DNA of 64,000 bases from Zoogloea sp041908905 (GTDB lineage Bacteria; Pseudomonadota; Gammaproteobacteria; Burkholderiales; Rhodocyclaceae). The position numbers and the translations under genes are program-made. The stretch is from assembly GCF_041908905.1 (NCBI RefSeq), contig NZ_JAYREK010000018.1:1-64000 (forward strand), read 5' to 3'. Positions within the stretch are counted from its first letter, which is position 1, and each line of letters begins with the position of its first letter. Shown one piece after another: positions 42,068-50,045 of the stretch. The notes under the pieces were generated by a model, which made no database searches, was not told the origin of the DNA, and saw only the letters and a list, made by a program, of their open reading frames with translations.

Positions 42068-42432
42068 TATTTTTCGCATATAAAGCGCGAGGCGTCCCTC
42101 AAGCTTTGTAGCGGTGGGCCGTTCACTCGGCTAATGAACCAGCGCCCACACATCTTTGCGGAAGCCCGACGTCTCCTGGCGAGACGGTCGGGCTTTTGCG
42201 CGTCTGCAGCGGGCGGCGGGCGCCGTCGTCCGCCCGGTGGCAGGGGGCGCGGCCCTTTGTCTGCCTACGGGCAGAAGGCGCATCGCGCAGGCATCCATTC
42301 CTCGCCCGGCCCGGCTGCCGGCCATGCAGCCCGCCCCCGGCCGTCTGGCGATTTCGGGATTCCTGCGACATCATCTCTGGGTGTGCTGCCGGGGCGCGGA
42401 CCCCGGCTGATCCGGGGCAAGGGAGAGCTTCA
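42068..42432. other. 365-nt non-coding region after the RND operon
   Basis: It contains a nested hairpin (GTGGGC at 42114-42119 with GCCCAC at 42144-42149, enclosing GTTCA at 42121-42125 with TGAAC at 42135-42139), then the terminator at 42162-42197. The remaining 230 nt lead up to the receiver-HATPase gene. I see no convincing promoter hexamers or small gene there. Confidence 0.55.
42162..42197 (+). terminator. Terminator of the RND-DUF2892 operon
   Basis: AAGCCCGAC / GTCGGGCTT stem extended by GTCTC / GAGAC with one bulged G, followed by a TT run. It lies about 95 nt after the DUF2892 stop. Confidence 0.75.
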
Positions 42433-43338
42433 ATGAGTCAGGCAAGAATTCTCGTCGTGGATGACGAGCCTTTCAATCTCGACATCGTTGCCGAATATCT
42501 GGATGAAATGGACTTCGACCTGGTGATGGTCGATTCCGGAGAGGCGGCCTGGGAGACCCTGGTCAATCCCGGGCCGGCCTTCGATCTGGTGCTGCTGGAC
42601 CGCATGATGCCGGGCCTCGACGGCATCATGCTGCTCAAGCGGATGAAGGCCGACGAGCGCTTCGCGTCGATCCCGGTGATCATGCAGACGGCGGCGACCT
42701 CGCCGGAGCAGATCCGCGAGGGCCTGGCGGCGGGGGCCTTCTACTACCTCACCAAGCCCTTCGAGGGCGAGGCGCTGCAGACCATCATGCGCTCGGCCCT
42801 CGACGACCTGCGCCTGCGCCGCGAGCTCACCGCCAATCTGGTGGATCACGCCAAGGCGCTGGCCTGCCTGGGAGAGGGTGAGTTCGTGGTGCGCAGCCTC
42901 GAGGATGCGCGCCGGCTGGCGTCCTTTGTCGGTCTGCTCGGCCCGCAGCCGGAAACCCTGGCGATGGGCCTGTCCGAGCTGCTGGTCAACGGTATCGAAC
43001 ATGGCAACCTGGGCATCGACTTTGCCGAGAAGAGCCGTCTGCGTGAAAACGATTGCTGGGAAGACGAGATCCGCCGGAGGATGACCCTGCCGGAGTTCAA
43101 GGGCCGGGCGGTCCGCCTGCGGGTGCGCGGGGAGCCCACCCGCTGGATTTTCGAGATCACCGACGAGGGCGAGGGGTTCGACTGGCGGCGCTTCCTCGAT
43201 TTCGACCCGGAGCGGGCCTTTGCCCCCAACGGGCGGGGTATCGCCTTGTCCCGCCAGCTGTCCTTTTCGAGTCTCACCTACATCCCGCCGGGTAACCGGG
43301 TTGTGGTGACGGTGCCCCGTGAGCGGGCTGCCGATTGA
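42433..43338 (+). CDS. Receiver-HATPase (RsbW-like) response regulator
   Basis: The 301-residue protein has an intact receiver domain (about 1-125: ILVVDDEP acidic pair, LLDRMMPG phosphoacceptor Asp, YLTKPFEG Lys). A C-terminal HATPase_c_2 domain (about 165-298) has ELLVNGIEHGN, DEGEGFD and NGRGIALSRQ, as in anti-sigma-factor serine kinases. A phosphorylation-controlled anti-sigma or kinase switch is the likely design. It is followed 75 nt later by a receiver-PAS-SpoIIE phosphatase, the natural opponent in partner switching. It is a paralogue of the gene at 36605. No STAS antagonist gene is in the window. Confidence 0.9.
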   Translation: MSQARILVVDDEPFNLDIVAEYLDEMDFDLVMVDSGEAAWETLVNPGPAFDLVLLDRMMPGLDGIMLLKRMKADERFASIPVIMQTAATSPEQIREGLAAGAFYYLTKPFEGEALQTIMRSALDDLRLRRELTANLVDHAKALACLGEGEFVVRSLEDARRLASFVGLLGPQPETLAMGLSELLVNGIEHGNLGIDFAEKSRLRENDCWEDEIRRRMTLPEFKGRAVRLRVRGEPTRWIFEITDEGEGFDWRRFLDFDPERAFAPNGRGIALSRQLSFSSLTYIPPGNRVVVTVPRERAAD

Positions 43339-43413
43339 GTGGCCGGGTGGCAGGAGTGCAATCCGGTCACCGGCTTTCCGCGGTCGTCCCGCCCGTCGAG
43401 TCTGAGAACATCG

Positions 43414-44970
43414 ATGCTTGAAAACACGCTGCGGGTGCTCGTCGCCGACGACATCGCATCCAACCGAACGGTGGTGGGCGCCTTCCTGGCCCATCTCAAT
43501 TGCACGCCGCTCTATGCGGCGGATGGCCTGGAGGCGGTCGAGGTCTTCCGCCGGGAGGCGCCTGACGTCGTGCTGATGGACCTGATGATGCCGCGGATGG
43601 ACGGCTTCGAGGCGATCCGCCAGATCCGCGAGGCGTCGGACGGACGCTGGGTGCCGATCATCATCATCTCGGCCCTCAGTGGTGAGGGGGACATCGTTCA
43701 GGGGCTGGACATCGGTGCCGACGATTATCTGTCCAAGCCGCTGTCCTTTCCGGTGTTCGCGGCGCGCTTCAAGGCGCTCCGCCGGCTGCTCGACATGCAG
43801 CGGCGCCTTTCCGGCTCCCTGGAGCAGGTTCAGGCGGTGGCCAATGGGGTGATCGACGGGATCATCTCCACCGACCAGGCGGGCACCATCCTGTCGGTGA
43901 ACCGTTCGGCCTGCCAGATCTTCGGCTACGCCGAGTCCGAACTCGTGGGCCGCTCGGTCGGCATGCTGATGCCGGAGCCGCAGCGCATCATTTACGAAGG
44001 TTACATGGCCCGCTACCTGGAGAGCGGCGAGAAGCACGTGATCGGCCAGATCGTCGAGGTGAGCGGCGTGCGCAAGGATGGCAGCGTCTTTCCCCTCGAG
44101 ATGGGGGTCTCCGACATCCAGCTGCCGACGCAGCACATGTTCATCGGCGTGGTGCGCGACGTCTCGGAAACCCGGCGCATCCAGCGCCAGCTGGCCGAGG
44201 ATGCGGCCCGGCTGCAGCGCTACCACGACGAGTCGGTGCAGGAGCAGGAGCTCGCCATGGCGATCATGGCGCGCCAGGTCCGCAGCGACTGGCTGCGGGA
44301 TCCCGCCGTCGAATACGTGGTCATGCCGGCCCGCAACTTCTCCGGGGATGTGGTGGCGGTGGCCCGCTCGCCGGACGGCGCCCTGTACGCGATGCTCGCC
44401 GATGCCACCGGCCACGGCCTGGCGGCGGCGGTCAGCGTGCTGCCCGTGCTGAGTGCCTTCTATCGGGGCGCCGCGGCTCACCTGCCGGTGTCGGCCCTGG
44501 TGGCGGAGCTCAACTCCATCCTCTTCGGCTTCCTGCCGGCCGGGCGTTTCGTCGCCACGGCCCTGGTGCGTCTCGAGGTCGGCCTGCGTCAGGGGCAGAT
44601 CTGGGTCGGCGGCGTGCCCGACGTGCTGCGCGTCGATGACGCGGGGCGGGTCGTCCAGCGCTTCATCTCATCCGGATTGCCCCTGGGGATACTCCCATCG
44701 ACGGAGATCCTCATCGAGCACGAGACCTTCACCTGGGATGCTCCCTGCCAGATCATGCTGTGCTCCGACGGTTTCACCGAGGCCGAGAACGCCGGCGGAG
44801 AGCCCTTCGGGGCCACCGGCCTGGAACAGGCCTTGTTGGACAGCCCGCGGGCCGGGCGGGTTAACAGCCTGTGCGCGGCCCTCACCCGGCACCTCGGCAG
44901 CCAGACCGCCACGGACGATGTGTCCTTGCTGATCCTCGACTGCGCCTCGCCCGGAGAAGGCACGGGCTGA
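43414..44970 (+). CDS. Receiver-PAS-SpoIIE (PPM) serine phosphatase
   Basis: The 518-residue protein has a receiver domain (about 1-125: LVADDIASN, VVLMDLMMPRMDG, YLSKPLSF), a PAS domain (about 140-255: GIISTDQAGTILSVNRSACQIFGY), a short coiled linker and a SpoIIE phosphatase domain (about 300-510). The metal-binding Asps are in LADATGHGLAAA, LCSDGFTEAEN and TATDDVSLL, so it should be active. Such proteins dephosphorylate STAS anti-anti-sigma factors. ATG 43414 (MLENTLRVLVADD) starts the receiver domain. The layout with the preceding HATPase gene suggests one pathway, with two inputs through two receivers. Confidence 0.92.
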   Translation: MLENTLRVLVADDIASNRTVVGAFLAHLNCTPLYAADGLEAVEVFRREAPDVVLMDLMMPRMDGFEAIRQIREASDGRWVPIIIISALSGEGDIVQGLDIGADDYLSKPLSFPVFAARFKALRRLLDMQRRLSGSLEQVQAVANGVIDGIISTDQAGTILSVNRSACQIFGYAESELVGRSVGMLMPEPQRIIYEGYMARYLESGEKHVIGQIVEVSGVRKDGSVFPLEMGVSDIQLPTQHMFIGVVRDVSETRRIQRQLAEDAARLQRYHDESVQEQELAMAIMARQVRSDWLRDPAVEYVVMPARNFSGDVVAVARSPDGALYAMLADATGHGLAAAVSVLPVLSAFYRGAAAHLPVSALVAELNSILFGFLPAGRFVATALVRLEVGLRQGQIWVGGVPDVLRVDDAGRVVQRFISSGLPLGILPSTEILIEHETFTWDAPCQIMLCSDGFTEAENAGGEPFGATGLEQALLDSPRAGRVNSLCAALTRHLGSQTATDDVSLLILDCASPGEGTG

Positions 44971-45158
44971 GGTCCGCCCGGCGCGTCGGCCGGCTCCGGT
45001 CCGCCAGTTTCGCGCGGTCTGGGTAGCCGGCGTGCGCGTTTCAGGCCCGTCGCCTGCAGATCGGAAACCTGTTTCCCCCTCGCTCAGGCGATAATGTGCG
45101 TTTGGGCGGCTTGCCCCGGCGTCGTGTCGCGGGCAGGCCCATGGTCTGGAGGGGGCAA

Positions 45159-45920
45159 GTGGGTCGCTGGCGGATGGCGATGGAAACTGATGTCGGGCAG
45201 GTCCGGTCGCGCAACGAAGACTGCGTCTTCTGCGACGAGGCGCTCGGCGTCGCCGTCGTGGCGGACGGCATGGGCGGGCATGCGGGTGGCCAGGTTGCCG
45301 CACGTCTGGCGGTCGATGCCCTGGTCGCCCATCTCCGCGCGTGCGTGACGGAAGGAGGTGTCCGCGAGCGCGACATCGAGGTGGCGGTGGCGGAGGCCAA
45401 CCGCGCAGTGTTCGCGATGGCCTCCAGCGATCCCAGCCTGCGCAGCATGGGGACCACCCTGGTGGCGGTCTGCCTGCGCGAGGACGGCACGCTCATCACC
45501 TGTCATGTGGGCGACTCCCGGATCTACCGCTGGCGCGACGACGAGCTGATTTGCATGACCCGTGATCACAGCGTATTGCGGGAGCAAAGCGACGCGGGCA
45601 TGATTGTTTCCCCGTCACGCGCCGGGGCGGCCTTGCGGGGCCTGCTCACCCGGGCGGTGGGGGTGGCGGCGACGGTGGTTCCGGATCTGACGGTTTCGGC
45701 GATTCACGAGGGAGACGTTTACCTCCTGTGCTCGGACGGGCTGACGGAGATGCTGCCCGACGCCGACATCGCCGAGGTGCTCGGTGCGCTGGGGGCCAAC
45801 CCCCGGCTGGCGGCCGAACATCTGGTTGATCTGGCCAATGATCGGGGCGGCGTGGATAATATCTCGGTTGTCATTGTGTCGTCCTCCACCGGGGGGCGCC
45901 TTGGCGCCGAGCTTGGTTAA
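45159..45920 (+). CDS. PP2C-type serine/threonine protein phosphatase
   Basis: The 253-residue cytosolic phosphatase has all the PPM metal motifs: TDVGQVRSRNEDC, VVADGMGGHAGG, MGTTLVAVCL, CHVGDSRIYRW, LCSDGLTEML and GGVDNISVVIV. It should dephosphorylate phosphoserine/threonine on partner proteins. GGAGG at 45148-45152, 6 nt before GTG 45159, decides the start (MGRWRMAMETDVG); ATG 45141 would give six extra residues and ATG 45174 would be shorter. It is followed 24 nt later by an FHA protein. A Ser/Thr kinase usually completes such sets, but none is in the window. Confidence 0.93.
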   Translation: MGRWRMAMETDVGQVRSRNEDCVFCDEALGVAVVADGMGGHAGGQVAARLAVDALVAHLRACVTEGGVRERDIEVAVAEANRAVFAMASSDPSLRSMGTTLVAVCLREDGTLITCHVGDSRIYRWRDDELICMTRDHSVLREQSDAGMIVSPSRAGAALRGLLTRAVGVAATVVPDLTVSAIHEGDVYLLCSDGLTEMLPDADIAEVLGALGANPRLAAEHLVDLANDRGGVDNISVVIVSSSTGGRLGAELG

Positions 45921-45944
45921 GGCTGGTTTCAGATAGGAATTGCG

Positions 45945-46616
45945 ATGCCCAGGTTGATTTTGAGCATGGATGGTTTGGTGCTTAAGGAGATGGTCCTCGA
46001 GAAAGAGCGCACGACCATCGGGCGCAAGCCGCACAACGATATCCAGATCGACAATCTGGCGATCAGCGGCGACCATGCGGCCATCGTGACGATCCTGAAC
46101 GATGCCTTCCTCGAGGACATGAACAGCACCAACGGCACCTACGTCAACGGCCAGCCGGTCAAGAAGCATGTCCTGCAGAACAACGACGTGATCGAGCTGG
46201 GCAAGTACCGGCTCAAGTACATTGCCGACAGCGGCGCGGCGGCCGCGGCGGACCAGGACGTGTCCTTTGCCCAGGCGATCGAAACCAACAGCGGGCGTCA
46301 GGCCACCCCGGCGCCGGACGTGGCTCCGCCGCCCCAGCAGAGCGGTGCGGTGGGCATGATCCAGATTCTCAGCGGCACCCACGCCGGGCGCACGCTGGAG
46401 CTGTCCAAGTCGCTCACGACCCTGGGCAAGCCCGGCACCCAGGTGGCCGTCATCACCCGCCGCCCCCACGGATACTTCATCACCCACGTGGAAGGCACGG
46501 TTTTCCCGGTTGTGAACGGCCGCGCCCTCGACGCCCAGGCCCATCGCCTGAACGACAACGATATCATCGAGATCGCAGGAGTGAAGATGGAGTTCTTCTC
46601 CCAGACCCGCAGCTGA
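45945..46616 (+). CDS. FHA-domain protein with two FHA-like regions
   Basis: The 223-residue protein has an N-terminal FHA domain (about 1-95; TTIGRKPHNDIQIDNLAISGDHA, NSTNGTYVNG, all key phosphothreonine-contact residues present). A Pro/Ala linker (about 105-130) leads to a second FHA-like fold (about 135-220; GRTLELSKSLTTLGKPG, VVNGRALDAQ) lacking the canonical GR and SxxH pattern. The first region should bind phosphothreonine peptides. The adjacent PP2C gene suggests its ligand is controlled by reversible phosphorylation. No signal peptide is present. Confidence 0.9.
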   Translation: MPRLILSMDGLVLKEMVLEKERTTIGRKPHNDIQIDNLAISGDHAAIVTILNDAFLEDMNSTNGTYVNGQPVKKHVLQNNDVIELGKYRLKYIADSGAAAAADQDVSFAQAIETNSGRQATPAPDVAPPPQQSGAVGMIQILSGTHAGRTLELSKSLTTLGKPGTQVAVITRRPHGYFITHVEGTVFPVVNGRALDAQAHRLNDNDIIEIAGVKMEFFSQTRS

Positions 46617-46770
46617 TTCGCGTCCGTCGTCAGCATTGCCTGCGAAGCGTGAAATTTGTGGTGTCTGGCCCCGTCGGCGAGTCGTATTCTGATGCGCTGG
46701 CTTTCGATTGTTTTCTGGTGCTTGGGCGTGCAGTCCGGTTGCCACGCTTACGGAATTCCATGAGAAGAAA

Positions 46771-47541
46771 ATGAAGCTGCGGGTTCTTGGGTGCAGCGGT
46801 GGCATCGGGGGGCGCAGTCAGCGCACCACGGCCCTGCTTGTCGATGACGATATCCTGATCGATGCCGGAACGGGGGTGGGTGACCTCGAGTTCGAGGAGC
46901 TCCTGCGCATCGATCACGTCTTCGTCACCCATGCCCACCTGGATCACATCGCGATGATCCCGCTCCTCGTCGACACGGTCGGCGAGGCGCGCTCCATGCC
47001 GATCGTCGTGCATGGGTCGGCGGAAACCCTGCGCATCCTGCGCTCGCACATCTTCAACTGGCTGGTGTGGCCGGATTTCTCGTCGATTCCCGATCGGGGC
47101 AACCCCTTCCTGCGTTTCCAGGAAATGCGCACCGGCGAATCCACCCACATCGGCGAAGGCCGCCAGGTGGTCGCGCTGCCGGCGTTGCACACCGTGCCCG
47201 CGGTGGCCTACCACCTGCGCGGCGAGGGCGGCAGCCTGGTGTTCTCGGGGGATACGGCCTATTCGGAGCCCTTGATCGCCGCCATCAACGCGATCCCCGA
47301 CCTGCGCCACCTGATCGTCGAAACGGCCTTTCCCGACGCCCTTCACGAACTCGCGCTGGCTTCGCGCCACCTGTGCCCGAGCCTGCTGGCCCTGTTCCTC
47401 GACCGCATCAAGGGCGACCCGGAAGTCTGGATCACCCACCTCAAGCCCAGCCGTGCCCAGACCACGCTGGACGAAATCGCCAACTATCGCGGGCGCTTCG
47501 TGCCCAAGGCCCTGTACAACGGCCTCGAGCTCGCCTTCTAG
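46771..47541 (+). CDS. Metallo-beta-lactamase-fold hydrolase (cAMP phosphodiesterase-like)
   Basis: The 256-residue protein opens with MKLRVLGCSGGIGG and has the HAHLDH dinuclear-zinc motif, HTVPAVAYHL and FSGDTAYSEP (bridging Asp). These features match the class II 3',5'-cyclic-nucleotide phosphodiesterase/MBL branch, which may use cAMP or another phosphodiester; RNase Z is less likely. ATG 46771 is the only start placed at the fold's beginning. A 154-nt gap after the FHA gene and a 100-nt gap before the ATPase gene suggest a common unit is possible but not certain. Confidence 0.85.
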   Translation: MKLRVLGCSGGIGGRSQRTTALLVDDDILIDAGTGVGDLEFEELLRIDHVFVTHAHLDHIAMIPLLVDTVGEARSMPIVVHGSAETLRILRSHIFNWLVWPDFSSIPDRGNPFLRFQEMRTGESTHIGEGRQVVALPALHTVPAVAYHLRGEGGSLVFSGDTAYSEPLIAAINAIPDLRHLIVETAFPDALHELALASRHLCPSLLALFLDRIKGDPEVWITHLKPSRAQTTLDEIANYRGRFVPKALYNGLELAF

Positions 47542-47641
47542 CCCTCCGTTAAAGGACGGCCGGCGCCCGCCGTTGAAGTGTTCCTAACGCATATGCCGCG
47601 CCTGTCGCCAGCCGGGCCGGCCATCGGGATTCGACGCAAAC

Positions 47642-49999
47642 ATGAGCAGTCCACCCAGCAGGTCCGGTGTCGGAGACGTTGCCAGCCGGCTCGCCTTCTT
47701 CAAGGGGCTCCAGGCCGTCACCAACCGCATCCACGCGACCGAGAACATCGACGAGATCATCTTCGAGCTGTCGACGGACATCTGTTCGCTCTTTGCCGCC
47801 GACCGCCTGACGATCTACGTGGTCGATGAGAGCCGCACCACCATCTCGTCGCGGGTCAAGACCGGCCTGCACAGCATCCGCACGATCCGCCTGCCGATCG
47901 CCGAGAACAGCGTCGCCGGCTACGTCGCCCTGACCGGCAAGCTGCTCAACATCCATGACGCCTACGACGAGCGGGAGCTCAAGTCCATCTCCTCGCGCAT
48001 GGAGTTCCGCCGCGAGGTCGATGACCGCACCGGCTACCGTTGCCACCAGATGCTCGTTGCGCCGATCGCCAATCCCGACGACGGCGAGGTGCTGGGCGTC
48101 ATCCAGCTCATCAACAGCCGCAACGGCGAGGTGTTCTCGCCGATCGCCGAGGAGGGCGTGCAGGGCCTCGGGCAGACCCTGGCGATCGCCTTCGCCCAGC
48201 GGCGCCACTCGCTGGTCCAGCCGAAGTCCCGCTACGAGGGCCTGATCAACGACGGCAAGCTCACCGGTGCCGAGCTGGAGACGGCCACCAGCGCCGCGCG
48301 CGAGCAGGGGCTTCCCCTCGAGCAGTACCTGATCGAAAACTTCAAGCTCAAGCCGGCCGACATCGGCAGCGCCCTGTCGCGCTTCTTCGGCGTGCCCTAC
48401 GAGCCCTTCCGGCGGGAGCGCATCAAGCCCCTCGACCTGCTCAAGAACCTCAAGCGTGACTACGTCCAGCAGGCCCAGTGGCTGCCCCTCGAGGAGAACC
48501 CCGAAGGGCTGCTGATCCTCGTCACCGATCCCGAGCAGGCGATCGCCTCCCGGGTCGTGCAGAACGTCTTTCCGAAAGCCCATCCTGTCTACTGCGTGAC
48601 GACCCAGACCGAGTTCATGCAAGCCGTCGACCAGTTCTTCGGCGCGGCGACGGACGACGGCACGGTGGGCGACATCCTGTTCGACCTGTCCGAAGACGAG
48701 GGCGATGGCGCGACCACGCCCGAGGACGTCTCGGCGGCGGCCGACAACGAGCTGGTCAAGCTGGTCAATCGCATCATCATCGACGCCCACCGCCAGGGCG
48801 CTTCGGACATCCACATCGAGCCGCGCCCGGGCAAGGAGAAGACCCAGATCCGCTTCCGCAAGGACGGCTCGCTGGTGCCCTACATCGAGGTGCCCGCCAG
48901 CTACCGCAGCCCCCTCGTCACGCGCATCAAGATCATGTGTGACCTGGACATCTCCGAGCGGCGCAAGCCCCAGGATGGCAAGATCAAGTTCCGCCGCTTC
49001 GGCCCCCTCGACATCGAGCTGCGGGTGGCCACCGTTCCCACCACGGGCGGGATGGAAGACGTGGTGATGCGTCTGCTCGCCAACAGCGAGCCGCTGCCCC
49101 TCGAGCAGCTCGGCCTGTCGGAACTCAACTTCAAGCGCCTCAAGGAGGCGGTCGGCAAGCCCTACGGCATCTTCTTCGTGTGCGGCCCGACCGGCTCGGG
49201 CAAGACGACCACGCTGCACTCCATCCTCGGCTCGATCAACACCCCCGACACCAAGATCTGGACGGCGGAAGATCCGGTCGAAATCACCCAGAAGGGCCTG
49301 CGCCAGGTTCAGGTGAACCGCAAGGCCGGTCTGGATTTCCCGACCGTGATGCGCTCCTTCCTGCGGGCCGACCCCGACGTGATCATGGTCGGCGAAATGC
49401 GCGACAAGGAAACCGTCTCGATCGGCCTCGAGGCGTCCCTCACCGGCCATCTGGTGTTCAGCACCCTGCACACCAACAGTGCGCCGGAGTCCATCGTCCG
49501 CCTGCTCGACATGGGGATGGACCCGTTCAACTTTGCCGATGCCCTGCTCGGCGTGCTGGCCCAGCGCCTCGCCAAGCGCCTGTGCAGCAAGTGCAAGAAG
49601 GCCTATCACCCGGACGAAGCCGAGGTCCGCCACCTTCTCGACGAGTATTGCGAGGACCTGATGCAGACTCCGGCCTTCCGCGAAGACCCCGAGCGGGCCC
49701 GGGAGCAGATCCTGGCCGGCTGGCGGCAGCGCTACGGAGATGCGGAGGGGCGCTTCACCCTTTACCAGCCGGTCGGCTGCGACCACTGCAACGGGGGTTA
49801 CAAGGGCCGCCTCGGCCTCCATGAGCTGATGATCGGCACCGATCCGGTGAAGGCCCTGATCCAGGAGCGCGCCCGGGTCGCCACGCTGCTCGCCACCGCC
49901 CTCGACGAGGGCATGCGCACGCTGCGCCAGGACGGCATCGAGAAGGTGATGGCCGGCCTCACCGACCTCAAGCAGGTCCGCAAGGTCTGCATCCGTTAG
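47642..49999 (+). CDS. GAF-domain-fused GspE/PilB-type secretion ATPase
   Basis: The 785-residue protein has an N-terminal GAF domain (about 15-190; ICSLFAADRLTIYVVDE, GVIQLINSRNGEVF), which ordinary GspE/PilB proteins lack. It is followed by a GspE N-terminal (MshEN-like) region (about 200-350) and the T2SSE hexameric ATPase core. Walker A is GPTGSGKTTT (from residue 515), and Asp box, Walker B-type DPDVIMVGEMRD and LVFSTLHTNSA are present. A tetra-Cys zinc element (CSKC, CDHC) follows. It should power pilus or type II-like secretion. No pilin, PilC or secretin gene is nearby, so its machine is unknown. A ligand-binding GAF suggests small-molecule control. Confidence 0.92.
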   Translation: MSSPPSRSGVGDVASRLAFFKGLQAVTNRIHATENIDEIIFELSTDICSLFAADRLTIYVVDESRTTISSRVKTGLHSIRTIRLPIAENSVAGYVALTGKLLNIHDAYDERELKSISSRMEFRREVDDRTGYRCHQMLVAPIANPDDGEVLGVIQLINSRNGEVFSPIAEEGVQGLGQTLAIAFAQRRHSLVQPKSRYEGLINDGKLTGAELETATSAAREQGLPLEQYLIENFKLKPADIGSALSRFFGVPYEPFRRERIKPLDLLKNLKRDYVQQAQWLPLEENPEGLLILVTDPEQAIASRVVQNVFPKAHPVYCVTTQTEFMQAVDQFFGAATDDGTVGDILFDLSEDEGDGATTPEDVSAAADNELVKLVNRIIIDAHRQGASDIHIEPRPGKEKTQIRFRKDGSLVPYIEVPASYRSPLVTRIKIMCDLDISERRKPQDGKIKFRRFGPLDIELRVATVPTTGGMEDVVMRLLANSEPLPLEQLGLSELNFKRLKEAVGKPYGIFFVCGPTGSGKTTTLHSILGSINTPDTKIWTAEDPVEITQKGLRQVQVNRKAGLDFPTVMRSFLRADPDVIMVGEMRDKETVSIGLEASLTGHLVFSTLHTNSAPESIVRLLDMGMDPFNFADALLGVLAQRLAKRLCSKCKKAYHPDEAEVRHLLDEYCEDLMQTPAFREDPERAREQILAGWRQRYGDAEGRFTLYQPVGCDHCNGGYKGRLGLHELMIGTDPVKALIQERARVATLLATALDEGMRTLRQDGIEKVMAGLTDLKQVRKVCIR

Positions 50000-50045
50000 G
50001 TGCCCGCGCCCCTGGGCGTCGGCCCCCGTTTGTGGGGGCCGGGCT

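Noticed and set aside
45159..46616. PP2C plus FHA pair as part of a type VI secretion locus
   Set aside because: No Tss sheath, membrane or Hcp/VgrG genes are near; the downstream gene is a GspE-type ATPase.
50021..50040. GGCCCCC / GGGGGCC hairpin between the GAF-ATPase and amiC as a terminator
   Set aside because: No T run follows on either strand, so it cannot be called an intrinsic terminator.
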